Source: Lachnospiraceae bacterium (GTDB taxonomy: Bacteria > Bacillota > Clostridia > Lachnospirales > Lachnospiraceae). Taken from it: 13,723 bases of DNA. Location: the NCBI GenBank assembly GCA_029068665.1, contig JAIECC010000108.1:1-13723 (forward strand), read 5' to 3'. A program made the translations under genes and the position numbers. The notes beneath the pieces were generated by a model. That model searched no databases, was not told the DNA's origin, and saw only the letters and a program-made list of their open reading frames with translations. This document shows, one piece after another, positions 1-6,867 of this stretch. Numbering within the stretch: position 1 is the stretch's first letter; every line of letters begins with the position of its first letter.

Positions 1-229
1 CCTTTTTAGGAATTCTAACCAAAGAATCAAACTTATTATCATCTTCTACAGAAGACTCTTTATCTAGCTCTGGTAAAGAAATTGCGTGAAAAATAGCAAC
101 AATCCATATAAGAAAACCATATAGATACCACAAACCAAAACTTTTCCCTTTTCTTGCTGCTATACTAGCTGGTAAAAAAGCTAAACCAGCTGCAACAATT
201 AACGTAATTACCGCAATTACAATACGCAT
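1..229 (-). CDS. Small membrane protein, 3' end outside the window
   Basis: This reading frame starts at an ATG at 229 and runs off the left edge after 76 codons with no stop, so the C-terminus is missing. The start is preceded by an AGAGGTG-type ribosome binding site at the usual distance. The N-terminus (MRIVIAVITLIVAAGLAFLP) is one hydrophobic segment. A short basic stretch (ARKGKSF) and a second hydrophobic segment rich in aromatic residues (LWYLYGFLIWIVAIFHAI, about residues 39-56) follow, and then a charged, acidic cytosolic or external tail begins. Two-helix proteins with a KKGR/K-xFxxWYxYG motif are common in Lachnospiraceae and have no known function; that family link is from memory. 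The segment is visibly more AT-rich than the operons that follow. I do not recognise a specific function. Confidence 0.7.
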   Translation of the reverse strand, partial: MRIVIAVITLIVAAGLAFLPASIAARKGKSFGLWYLYGFLIWIVAIFHAISLPELDKESSVEDDNKFDSLVRIPKK

Positions 230-279
230 GACCACACACCTCTTTTTGTTTATTGTATTAGTTTAAATTCAATATTTTT

Positions 280-288
280 ATTATATCA
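280..288 (-). promoter_or_regulatory. Extended -10 promoter for the small membrane protein
   Basis: On the minus strand this reads TGATATAAT: a perfect -10 box with the TGn extension, about 50 bases upstream of the ATG at 229. No good -35 hexamer is visible 16-18 bases further upstream, which is acceptable for an extended -10 promoter. It would fire divergently from the riboflavin operon. Confidence 0.5.
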
Positions 289-414
289 TGACATTTTTAT
301 TAATTCCACATATAACTTATAATAAATATGTATTAACTCATCTATTTTTGGATAATCCGACTATTTTCAGTCCGAAAAATTATATAGATGTCGTAGCAAA
401 AACTTAAAAAAGCC

Positions 415-443
415 TTGCAAAGTATCCTCCATGCTAGTACAAT
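415..443 (+). promoter_or_regulatory. Sigma-A promoter of the riboflavin operon
   Basis: TTGCAA at 415-420 and TACAAT at 438-443 are separated by exactly 17 bases, close to the housekeeping consensus. The predicted transcription start near 450 lies about a dozen bases before the first strand of the FMN aptamer, as expected for a riboswitch leader. Confidence 0.8.
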
Positions 444-462
444 AGACCATAAGAAAATCACA

Positions 463-570
463 CATTCTTCAGGGCAGGGTGCAATTCCCTACCGGCGGTA
501 CAGCCCGCGAGCCGCAAGGCATGATTCGGTGAAACTCCGAAGCCGACAGTATAGTCTGGATGGAAGAAGA
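463..570 (+). promoter_or_regulatory. FMN riboswitch aptamer (RFN element)
   Basis: The conserved RFN blocks appear in order: a CAGGGCAGGGTG-like 5' segment (470-481), ATTCCCTACCGGCGGT, AGCCCGCGAGC, GGTGAAACTCCGAAGCCGACAGT and AGTCTGGATGG near the 3' end. A closing P1 helix can form between TTCTTC (465-470) and GAAGAA (563-568). Known RFN elements bind FMN and repress riboflavin synthesis or transport genes. Here the element sits directly in front of two terminators and the rib genes, so it most likely acts by transcription attenuation. The conserved TCTGGA at 555-560 is complementary to TCCAGA at 612-617 in the 3' arm of the first terminator, giving a candidate antiterminator pairing when FMN is absent. 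Confidence 0.95.
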
Positions 571-594
571 AGTTTTATGTTGAAATGTAAAATG

Positions 595-625
595 CTCTGG
601 AATTTTTGTATTCCAGAGTTTTTGT
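595..625 (+). terminator. Riboswitch expression-platform terminator
   Basis: CTCTGGAAT (595-603) pairs perfectly with ATTCCAGAG (610-618) around a six-base loop, followed by TTTTTGTTT. It lies about 25 bases after the FMN aptamer. The 3' arm can instead pair with TCTGGA at 555-560 inside the aptamer's 3' part, so the two structures exclude one another. This is the expected ON/OFF switch. Confidence 0.85.
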
Positions 626-639
626 TTATCAAAACTGCC

Positions 640-667
640 CTGTGAGTGTATGGCTCACAGTTTTTTT
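640..667 (+). terminator. Second tandem intrinsic terminator
   Basis: CTGTGAG (640-646) and CTCACAG (654-660) form a 7-bp stem with a seven-base loop, followed by seven T residues. It begins only about 20 bases after the first terminator and still precedes every rib gene. It has no obvious antiterminator partner in the aptamer, so it either catches read-through or sets a low basal level even when the riboswitch is ON. Confidence 0.7.
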
Positions 668-734
668 ATTCTTGTGGGCACAATTCAAAACTAATAACAC
701 ATCCATAATCAGAAGTACGAAAGGAGTCTTTCTC

Positions 735-1286
735 ATGAAGCTTGCAGTTATATTTCCGGGAATCGGATATCATACGGATAAACCACTGTTATACTACAGT
801 AAGAAGCTGGCAAAGCAATACGATTATGAAGTAATTGAAGTTTCCTATGGAGGCTTTCCAAAGGACGTGAAGGGTTCTCCGGAAAAGATGAAGGAAGCAT
901 TTTTCAGTGCTATGGAGCAGACAACCGACCTGCTTAAGGATGTGGATTTTCATGCCTATGACACCCTGCTTTTTATTTCCAAAAGTGTAGGAACAGCGGT
1001 GGCTTCTGCCTATGCCAGGCAACAGCATTTAACTACTCATAATGTATTCTATACACCGGTGGAGGCTTCCTTTGAATTCATGAACCAGGATGGTATCGTA
1101 TTTACCGGAACAAAGGACCCCTGGGTAGAACTGGCAATTGTTGAAGAAAACTGTCAAAATCGAGGCCTGCCCCTTTTCATTACTCAGGATGGAAACCATT
1201 CCTTAGAGACCGGGGATGCCCTCCTTGATTTGGAACATATGAATGAAATCATGAAACAGACCCGGCAATATATCAGCCGGATTTAA
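735..1286 (+). CDS. Small alpha/beta-hydrolase-like protein, first gene of the rib operon
   Basis: The start at 735 is chosen because AAGGAG lies eight bases upstream; an in-frame start at 606 would lie inside the terminators. The 183-residue product begins with a beta strand and loop, MKLAVIFPGIGYH, typical of alpha/beta hydrolases. It has a nucleophile-elbow-like ISKSVG motif (residues 81-86, Ser84 the likely nucleophile, first Gly of GxSxG replaced by Ser). Further along are GTKDPW (Asp128) and GNHSLE (His155), together a plausible Ser-Asp-His triad in the right order. No signal peptide or membrane segment is seen, so it should be cytosolic. It is the first gene behind the FMN riboswitch and its stop lies 45 bases before ribD, so it is co-regulated with riboflavin synthesis. 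It is not a recognised riboflavin enzyme. The substrate is unknown, and a link to flavin metabolism is inference from context only. Confidence 0.75.
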   Translation: MKLAVIFPGIGYHTDKPLLYYSKKLAKQYDYEVIEVSYGGFPKDVKGSPEKMKEAFFSAMEQTTDLLKDVDFHAYDTLLFISKSVGTAVASAYARQQHLTTHNVFYTPVEASFEFMNQDGIVFTGTKDPWVELAIVEENCQNRGLPLFITQDGNHSLETGDALLDLEHMNEIMKQTRQYISRI

Positions 1287-1331
1287 TGAATGAGTATATA
1301 CAGATATTCTACCTCGAAAGGAGGATGTGCT

Positions 1332-2414
1332 ATGACGGAAGAAGCTATCATGCGCCGGGCCATAGAGCTTGCAAAAAAAGCAACCGGAAAGACCAATCCA
1401 AATCCCATGGTAGGCGCTGTTGTCGTAAAGGATGGCCGTATCATTGGTGAAGGCTATCATCAGTATATCGGCGGGCTCCATGCAGAACGGAATGCTCTGG
1501 CTGCCTGTACGGAAGCCCCGGAAGGCGGAACCATCTATGTCACCTTAGAGCCATGCTGTCATTATGGGAAAACCCCACCTTGTACAGAAGCCATTATAGA
1601 TCATAAGCTGGCAAAGGTAGTTATCGGCTCCAGAGATCCCAATCCCAAGGTGGCAGGGAAGGGTGCCGCCATGCTTCGGCAAGCAGGTATCGAAGTCACA
1701 GAGGATTTTCTGCGAGAGGAATGTGATGCCCTCAACCCGGTGTTCTTCCACTACATTCAGAATAAGACACCTTATATCGCGTTAAAATATGCTATGACAG
1801 CGGATGGCAAAATTGCCGCCAACTCCGGTGCCTCCCAATGGATTACCGGTGAGACTGCCAGAAATCATGTTCATCAATTGCGGAATTATTATAAAGGGAT
1901 TCTGGTAGGAATCGGGACCGTACTACAGGATGACCCAATGCTGACCTGTCGTATCCCGGAAGGCCGGAATCCGGTGCGAATTGTCTGCGACAGTCATTTA
2001 CGGATTCCCTTAGACTGCAAGCTGTGCAATTCAACAGATCAGGCTCCGGTTATTATCGCCTGTGTGGATGATCTGGAACATAAACAGCAGGCATTAGAAG
2101 CAAAGGGTGTTCAGGTCTTATTTACGGCAGAGCAAAATGGCAGTATTGATATTCACGACCTGCTTCGACAATTAGGGGAACTGGAAATCGATGGTATCCT
2201 GGTAGAGGGTGGCGGCACCATTAATGCTGCCTTTGTAGCAGCCAGACAGGTCCATCATGTATATGCTTATGTAGGGGCCCAGATTTTCGGCGGCGTTAAC
2301 CCCTATACTCCGGTCAGCGGTGCCGGTATTGAAGTTCCATCAGACAGTCTGAAATTATGTCATCCAAAAGTCCAGACCTTCGGTGATGATATCCTGATTG
2401 AGTATGACTGCTGA
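1332..2414 (+). CDS. ribD: Bifunctional riboflavin deaminase/reductase RibD
   Basis: RibD deaminates 2,5-diamino-6-ribosylamino-pyrimidinone 5'-phosphate and then reduces the ribosyl chain with NADPH. The 360-residue protein has the usual two domains. The N-terminal zinc deaminase carries HAE (His50, Glu52) and PCxxxGxTPPC (Cys75, Cys84), so all zinc ligands and the proton shuttle are present. The reductase domain starts near residue 145 (YIALKYAMTADGKIA) and contains SQWITGETAR, GIGTVLQDDP and LVEGGGTI. The start at 1332 is chosen because AAAGGAGG lies seven bases upstream; an in-frame ATG at 1290 lacks a site. The gene follows the hydrolase-like gene closely and is under the FMN riboswitch. 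Length and motifs are normal for the family. Confidence 0.96.
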   Translation: MTEEAIMRRAIELAKKATGKTNPNPMVGAVVVKDGRIIGEGYHQYIGGLHAERNALAACTEAPEGGTIYVTLEPCCHYGKTPPCTEAIIDHKLAKVVIGSRDPNPKVAGKGAAMLRQAGIEVTEDFLREECDALNPVFFHYIQNKTPYIALKYAMTADGKIAANSGASQWITGETARNHVHQLRNYYKGILVGIGTVLQDDPMLTCRIPEGRNPVRIVCDSHLRIPLDCKLCNSTDQAPVIIACVDDLEHKQQALEAKGVQVLFTAEQNGSIDIHDLLRQLGELEIDGILVEGGGTINAAFVAARQVHHVYAYVGAQIFGGVNPYTPVSGAGIEVPSDSLKLCHPKVQTFGDDILIEYDC

Positions 2415-2437
2415 AGCTGGTATCACGTTATAAAATA

Positions 2438-2467
2438 TTGACTCTCATGGCAAACATCAAATATTTT
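2438..2467 (+). promoter_or_regulatory. Weak candidate internal promoter between ribD and ribE
   Basis: The 104-base gap between ribD and ribE is AT-rich and unusually long for this operon. It contains TTGACT (2438-2443) followed 18 bases later by TATTTT (2462-2467). An inverted repeat CAAATAT/ATATTTG (2458-2464 and 2480-2486) overlaps the putative -10. If active, this promoter would transcribe ribE and ribBA without riboswitch control. The -10 match is poor, so support is limited. Confidence 0.25.
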
Positions 2468-2518
2468 AGACATATATAGATATTTGACCAATTAAAACTA
2501 ATCTTAGGAGAAGAATAA

Positions 2519-3181
2519 ATGTTTACAGGAATCATTGAAGAAACCGGAACTGTCAAAAAAATCATTGACGGTCAAAGCTCCGGTTCCATAGAAATCAAAG
2601 CGGATAAAGTCCTATCCGGCACCAACATCGGAGACAGTATTGCGGTTAACGGTGTATGCCTTACTGTTACCCGGATTCACAGCGGCAGCTTTGTTGCAGA
2701 TGTAATGGCGGAAACTCTCCGGAAAACCAATTTGGGAAGCCTGCCCATAGGAGCAAAGGTGAATCTGGAGCGTGCCATGGCTGCCAATGGGCGGTTTGGC
2801 GGTCACATCGTCAGTGGTCATATCGACGGTACCGGTAAAATCCTGTCCCTGCAGCCGGAAGGTAATGCAGTATGGGTCACCATATCCGCGCCTGCACCTA
2901 TCTTGCACCTGATTGTGAACAAAGGCTCCATTGCCATTGACGGTATCAGTCTGACCGTTGCTTATGTTGACAATTCTGTATTTAAGGTTTCCATTATTCC
3001 TCATACCGGAGAGGAAACCACACTGCTGGGACATAAGTCGGGAGATGTGGTGAATCTGGAGAATGATGTGATTGGAAAGTATGTAGAGAAGCTTCTGCTG
3101 CCTTATTCCGGTAAGGAAGGGGAAACAAGTGAAAAAGCAGCCGGCATTACCATGGAGTTTTTACAAGAACATGGATTTTAA
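2519..3181 (+). CDS. ribE: Riboflavin synthase, alpha chain
   Basis: The product disproportionates two molecules of 6,7-dimethyl-8-ribityllumazine into riboflavin and the pyrimidine precursor. The 220-residue protein begins with the family hallmark MFTGIIEETGTV and contains two tandem lumazine-binding barrels. The first (about residues 1-95) has AVNGVCLTV; the second (about 96-195) starts GGHIVSGHIDGTG and has IDGISLTV and IPHTGEET. A TAGGAGAAG ribosome binding site lies just upstream. Only 22 bases separate its stop from ribBA, so the two are translated from one message. The symbol ribE follows Gram-positive convention (ribC in E. coli). The enzyme needs lumazine from RibH, whose gene is absent here. 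Confidence 0.96.
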   Translation: MFTGIIEETGTVKKIIDGQSSGSIEIKADKVLSGTNIGDSIAVNGVCLTVTRIHSGSFVADVMAETLRKTNLGSLPIGAKVNLERAMAANGRFGGHIVSGHIDGTGKILSLQPEGNAVWVTISAPAPILHLIVNKGSIAIDGISLTVAYVDNSVFKVSIIPHTGEETTLLGHKSGDVVNLENDVIGKYVEKLLLPYSGKEGETSEKAAGITMEFLQEHGF

Positions 3182-3203
3182 TCTGAAATGGAGGAACAGA
3201 AAC

Positions 3204-4427
3204 ATGGATTTTGAATTTTCAACCATCGAACACGCATTAGAAGAACTGCGGGCCGGGAAAATCATCCTGTGTACCGATGATCCGGACCGGGAAAATGAGG
3301 GCGACTTCATTTGTGCCGCAGAATTTGCCACCGGAGAAAATGTAAACTTCATGGCAGTACACGGCAAGGGCTTGATCTGTATGCCTATGTCAAAGGAACT
3401 GGCAGATAAATTAAATGTACCTCAGATGGTATCTGAAAATACGGATAATCACTGTACCGCATTTACCGTCAGTATTGACCATGTGGACACCACTACCGGT
3501 ATCTCTGCCTATGAGCGTTCCCTGACCGCCATGAAATGTGTAGCGGAGGATGCCAAGCCGGGAGATTTCCGTCGTCCGGGCCATATGTTTCCACTGGTGG
3601 CAAGAGCAGGCGGTGTCCTGGTACGAAATGGTCATACGGAAGCAACCGTTGACCTGATGCGGTTAGCCGGATTAAAGCCATGCGGTCTTTGCTGTGAGAT
3701 CATGGCAGAGGACGGACATATGATGCGGACACCGGAGTTAATCCAAATTGCCAAAGAACATAATATTGCGTTTATCACCATCAAGGACCTGCAGGATTAT
3801 TGCCGCCTTCATGAAAAGCACGTCACCCGTGAGGCAACGGTAAATCTTCCGACGGAGTACGGTACATTTAAAGCCTACGGTTATGTCAGCGACATTACCG
3901 GGGAGCATCATATTGCACTGGTCAAGGGAGAAATCGGAGACGGTATGGATGTCCTCTGCCGGGTACATTCGGAATGCCTCACCGGAGATGTCTTCGGCTC
4001 TCTTCGATGCGACTGTGGGCAGCAGCTGTCCAGTGCCATGGGGCAGATTGAAAAGGAAGGCAGAGGCGTACTGCTTTATATGCGGCAGGAAGGCAGAGGC
4101 ATCGGTCTGATTAATAAGCTAAAGGCCTATGAACTTCAGGAGCAGGGACGGGATACGGTAGAGGCGAATCTGGATTTAGGATTTGCACCGGACCTGCGGG
4201 AATACTGGCTGGGTGCCCAGATTTTACGGGACTTGGGGATTAAGGAACTGCGGCTTCTAACCAATAATCCCAGTAAGGTATATGGATTGGATGGTTATGG
4301 ACTGACGATTAAAGAACGGGTGCCAATCGAAATACCAACACAAAAATATGACGCATTCTACATGAAAACCAAGGAAGAAAAAATGGGACATATCTTCTCT
4401 CATTTGAAGGATGGCAATATAAATTAA
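3204..4427 (+). CDS. ribBA: Bifunctional DHBP synthase / GTP cyclohydrolase II RibBA
   Basis: This fusion supplies both substrates of the pathway: 3,4-dihydroxy-2-butanone 4-phosphate from ribulose 5-phosphate, and the pyrimidine from GTP. The N-terminal half (about 1-200) has the acidic DDPDRENEGDF loop (25-35), RRPGHMFPL (123-131) and GHTEATVDL (143-151). The C-terminal half (about 205-400) has HSECLTGDVFGSLRCDCG with the three zinc cysteines (258, 269, 271), YMRQEGRGIGL (292-302) and LLTNNPSKV (351-359). Both active sites look intact, and 407 residues is the usual length. The start at 3204 has a TGGAGGA site eight bases upstream; a longer in-frame start at 3129 would overlap ribE and has no such site. 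It is the last rib gene seen in the operon. Confidence 0.96.
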   Translation: MDFEFSTIEHALEELRAGKIILCTDDPDRENEGDFICAAEFATGENVNFMAVHGKGLICMPMSKELADKLNVPQMVSENTDNHCTAFTVSIDHVDTTTGISAYERSLTAMKCVAEDAKPGDFRRPGHMFPLVARAGGVLVRNGHTEATVDLMRLAGLKPCGLCCEIMAEDGHMMRTPELIQIAKEHNIAFITIKDLQDYCRLHEKHVTREATVNLPTEYGTFKAYGYVSDITGEHHIALVKGEIGDGMDVLCRVHSECLTGDVFGSLRCDCGQQLSSAMGQIEKEGRGVLLYMRQEGRGIGLINKLKAYELQEQGRDTVEANLDLGFAPDLREYWLGAQILRDLGIKELRLLTNNPSKVYGLDGYGLTIKERVPIEIPTQKYDAFYMKTKEEKMGHIFSHLKDGNIN

Positions 4428-4458
4428 AATAATATTATTTATTACAGGAGGAACCCTT

Positions 4459-4542
4459 ATGAACGAAGTTCATAACTATAAATGGGTTCCGACGATATGC
4501 CGCCGAGACGAAGAGCCATGTGGAGCGATGCGACACATTTAG
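4459..4542 (+). CDS. Possible 27-codon ORF behind a strong SD, in the ribBA-tmcAL gap
   Basis: A perfect AGGAGG (4446-4451) lies seven bases before ATG 4459, followed by a 27-codon frame (starts MNEVHNYKWVPTIC, ends AMRHI) and TAG. Codons 9-27 run through repeat-like sequence, so the peptide need not be functional. The ATG is buried in an 8-bp hairpin (TTATGAAC 4457-4464, GTTCATAA 4468-4475, loop GAA). The position is where ribH often follows ribBA, but the peptide has no resemblance to lumazine synthase. It could be a leader peptide, the start of a degenerated gene, or chance. Confidence 0.25.
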   Translation: MNEVHNYKWVPTICRRDEEPCGAMRHI

Positions 4543-4611
4543 GATGGCTCTGAGGAACTGCCGCCGAGCGAAGCGAGGGGGCAATACCCGTACGAAACGA
4601 GGGGGCAATAC
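4498..4611 (+). repeat. Short intergenic repeats and hairpins upstream of tmcAL
   Basis: Two near-identical 19-base copies, CGAAGCGAGGGGGCAATAC (4569-4587) and CGAAACGAGGGGGCAATAC (4593-4611), lie 24 bases apart with one mismatch. TGCCGCCGAG occurs at 4498-4507 and again at 4559-4568. GAGCCATGTG (4513-4522) pairs with CACA (4534-4537) plus TGGCTC (4545-4550), giving a 10-bp stem with a seven-base bulge. The segment is more GC-rich than the AT-rich bases just before it. It resembles the small repeat debris found between Lachnospiraceae genes, but whether it recurs in this genome cannot be seen here. Confidence 0.55.
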
Positions 4612-4635
4612 ATATTATACGAGGAGGAAATGCAG

Positions 4636-5907
4636 ATGAACATTACAGGTGTGATTGCCGAATATAATCCCTTTCATAATGGACACCGCTACCAGCTTCA
4701 GACCGCCCGGTCCGGGACACAGGCTGATTTTATTCTTGTCATTATGAATGGGGACTTTATGCAGCGTGGAATTCCCGCTCTGTGGAATAAATACGAACGT
4801 GCCGCAATGGCAATTGAACATGGGGCGGATGCCGTGATTGAGCTTCCGGTTTTATATGGCACCGCAAGTGCTGAGTATTTTGCTTTCGGCGGTATTCAGC
4901 TTCTTCACCAGCTGCATTGCATCTCTCAGGTCAGCTTTGGCTGCGAAATTGAGAATCTTTCATTATTGCAGGCTGTTGCGGACTTTCTGATCCAGGAGCC
5001 GGATTCCTATCGTCAGCTTCTCAATCAGCAGCTATCCCAGGGAATTTCCTATCCCAAAGCAAGGGCCAATGCCATTCTTCAGACTATGCCCATGGATTCT
5101 GTTACTGCCTCCGGTCTGGAAGTACTGCTGGCAGAACCCAACACCATTTTAGCCATTGAATATCTGAAAGCATTAACCCGGCTTCACAGCTCCATCCGTC
5201 CGGTTCCCTGTCTCCGTACCGGTTCCGGTTATCATAATGAAAGTCTGTCTGATGATTTTTCCTCTGCTACTGCCATTCGCAAGGAATATCTCCGACAGGG
5301 CTGTACCACTGCCTTAAAGCCCGTACTTCCTGCCTCTGTATACTCCGCCCTGGCATCGGCTTATGGGAACCACACACCAATTACCATGGAGGATTTTTAT
5401 CCCTATCTGCAGTATATCCTCTGGAAACCACCCTGTCCTCTTACAGACTATCTGGATATTTCAGAGGATTTGGGAAACCGGATTCTCTCCGTATACCGGC
5501 CGGAATATACGTATGAGCAATTTGTAGATGCAGTTGCCAGCCGACAGTATACCTATACCCGGATTAGCCGCGCTCTTCTTCATATCCTTTTGGATATCCG
5601 TAAGGAAGAAATGCTCCGGCAGACTGCTTCCAATAGTATGCATTATGCCAGGCTGCTGGCATTTCGCAAGGAAGCCACCCCTCTGCTTCGGGAGCTGAAG
5701 CTGCACAGTGAGATTCCGATCATTACAAAGCTGACCCATGGACTGCGTCAATTAGAGGAACAGGAAAATCAGGATGGGCTCTGCTTGTTAAAGCAGGACA
5801 TTGCCTGTGCCCATCTCTATGAACAGACCGTAGCCCGGCGATATGGAATTCCGGCTGCAAATGAATATACCAAGGGGATTCTCATTCAGGATTCCGGTCA
5901 TGTTTAA
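4636..5907 (+). CDS. tmcAL: tRNA(Met) cytidine acetate ligase TmcAL (YlbM family)
   Basis: TmcAL uses acetate and ATP to make N4-acetylcytidine at the elongator tRNA-Met wobble position. The 423-residue protein opens with the family signature MNITGVIAEYNPFHNGH, containing the nucleotidyltransferase HxGH motif (His14-His17). It then has MNGDFMQRGIPALWNKYERA (about 38-56) and GADAVIELPVLYGTASAEYFA. Its length fits the roughly 400-residue family. The start at 4636 is preferred over ATG 4630 because GAGGAGG (4621-4627) would be only two bases from 4630 but eight from 4636. In Bacillus subtilis the orthologue ylbM lies in the same neighbourhood as coaD, rsmD and ylbJ, as here. The next gene follows 47 bases later on the same strand. 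Confidence 0.93.
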   Translation: MNITGVIAEYNPFHNGHRYQLQTARSGTQADFILVIMNGDFMQRGIPALWNKYERAAMAIEHGADAVIELPVLYGTASAEYFAFGGIQLLHQLHCISQVSFGCEIENLSLLQAVADFLIQEPDSYRQLLNQQLSQGISYPKARANAILQTMPMDSVTASGLEVLLAEPNTILAIEYLKALTRLHSSIRPVPCLRTGSGYHNESLSDDFSSATAIRKEYLRQGCTTALKPVLPASVYSALASAYGNHTPITMEDFYPYLQYILWKPPCPLTDYLDISEDLGNRILSVYRPEYTYEQFVDAVASRQYTYTRISRALLHILLDIRKEEMLRQTASNSMHYARLLAFRKEATPLLRELKLHSEIPIITKLTHGLRQLEEQENQDGLCLLKQDIACAHLYEQTVARRYGIPAANEYTKGILIQDSGHV

Positions 5908-5954
5908 TTCCGCTTCTTCATATACTGATACAAAGCGAAATACGAGTTCCTATC

Positions 5955-6866
5955 ATGCATTCTATTTTCATGATATTTCTTTTGATAGTAGTATTACTTG
6001 GCATGCTGTTTCATGTGCCTCTGGTAATTGAGGGAGCACATACCGGGCTGGAATTATGGTATGAATCCGTGCTGCCCTCCATTCTGCCCTTCATGATCAT
6101 TACAAATCTTCTGCTCCAGCAGGTTCACGGCAAGGGAATCTGCTATCTGGGGCTTTTCTGTGGGCTTCCCGTAGGAGCCAACCTGGTCAATCAGCAGACC
6201 GGAGCCGGTCAGATTGCTTCCGCCGATGCCAACGCCCTGCTCTGTATCTGTAATATTACCAGTCCCATGTTCATCAGCGGCTATATTTTAAATCAATCCC
6301 TGCACAATCAAATATCAGCCATACGTTTTTTTCTGGTCATCTATCTTCCGTTGTTCCTGTATGGCCTGCTTTTCATACTGAAAAAAAGATGGAACCGATC
6401 TGACCGCCATCTGCAGAATCTGTCAGCGGCATCTGCCTCCGGATGGCAGGACAGACAAAAAGCAGATGTCTTCTCGTCTGCTTCCATGTCAAGGAAAGCA
6501 CCTCAGTCCCTGGAGCAGATCCTCCTTCATTCCCTACAGGTCATATTAATGGTAGGCGTATATATTATGCTGTTCTGTATTCTGATTCAATTTCTCCTTC
6601 ATTACATACCGGCTGACTCCTTATTTTCCAAGCTGCTGACCAGCACCTTGGAAATCACCAATGGCATTCACTTATTGATTTATCTTCCTGTTGATTTCCA
6701 TCAAAAAACAGCCCTGATTGCCGGTCTGACCTCCTTTGGCGGTATCTGCAGTATTCTGCAGACCAAAAGCGTCCTGACTGACACTGGACTGTCCATTGTT
6801 CATTATACCATTATTAAGCTATGTATGGGAGGACTCAGCTATCTCCTGGCTCTCCTTCTTCTATAG
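5955..6866 (+). CDS. ylbJ: YlbJ-like sporulation integral membrane protein
   Basis: The 303-residue product is strongly hydrophobic, with about seven likely membrane segments. It contains HTGLELWYESVLPSILPFMIITNLLL, matching the YlbJ pattern of a GL.LW..VLPSLLPF stretch after the first helix, and GLFCGLPVGANLV, a counterpart of the family's SGYPxGA motif. In B. subtilis YlbJ is a sporulation protein needed for heat-resistant spores; its transport substrate is unknown. It sits in the ylb neighbourhood beside tmcAL and coaD. At 303 residues it is about 100 shorter than the B. subtilis protein (from memory). The start is uncertain: ATG 5955 has only a weak upstream purine stretch, and ATG 6003 in the same frame would remove the first helix. 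The stop is one base from the stop of the convergent gene. Confidence 0.75.
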   Translation: MHSIFMIFLLIVVLLGMLFHVPLVIEGAHTGLELWYESVLPSILPFMIITNLLLQQVHGKGICYLGLFCGLPVGANLVNQQTGAGQIASADANALLCICNITSPMFISGYILNQSLHNQISAIRFFLVIYLPLFLYGLLFILKKRWNRSDRHLQNLSAASASGWQDRQKADVFSSASMSRKAPQSLEQILLHSLQVILMVGVYIMLFCILIQFLLHYIPADSLFSKLLTSTLEITNGIHLLIYLPVDFHQKTALIAGLTSFGGICSILQTKSVLTDTGLSIVHYTIIKLCMGGLSYLLALLLL

Positions 6867-6867
6867 C

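Noticed and set aside
415..645. 76-codon plus-strand frame over the leader
   Set aside because: It runs through the FMN aptamer and the first terminator, has no ribosome binding site, and starts inside the -35 region.
672..709. Extra promoter between the second terminator and the hydrolase gene
   Set aside because: TTGTGG and CATAAT are present but not at a workable spacing, so the operon most likely depends on read-through from the riboswitch.
3129..3203. N-terminal extension of RibBA
   Set aside because: It overlaps the end of ribE in another frame, has no SD, and the family-like N-terminus begins at 3204 behind a good SD.
4427..4440. Terminator after ribBA
   Set aside because: The 14-base AT-only palindrome has no GC stem and no loop, so it would not form a stable hairpin.
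4569..4611. Start of a CRISPR array
   Set aside because: There are only two 19-base copies with a five-base gap, no further units and no cas genes.
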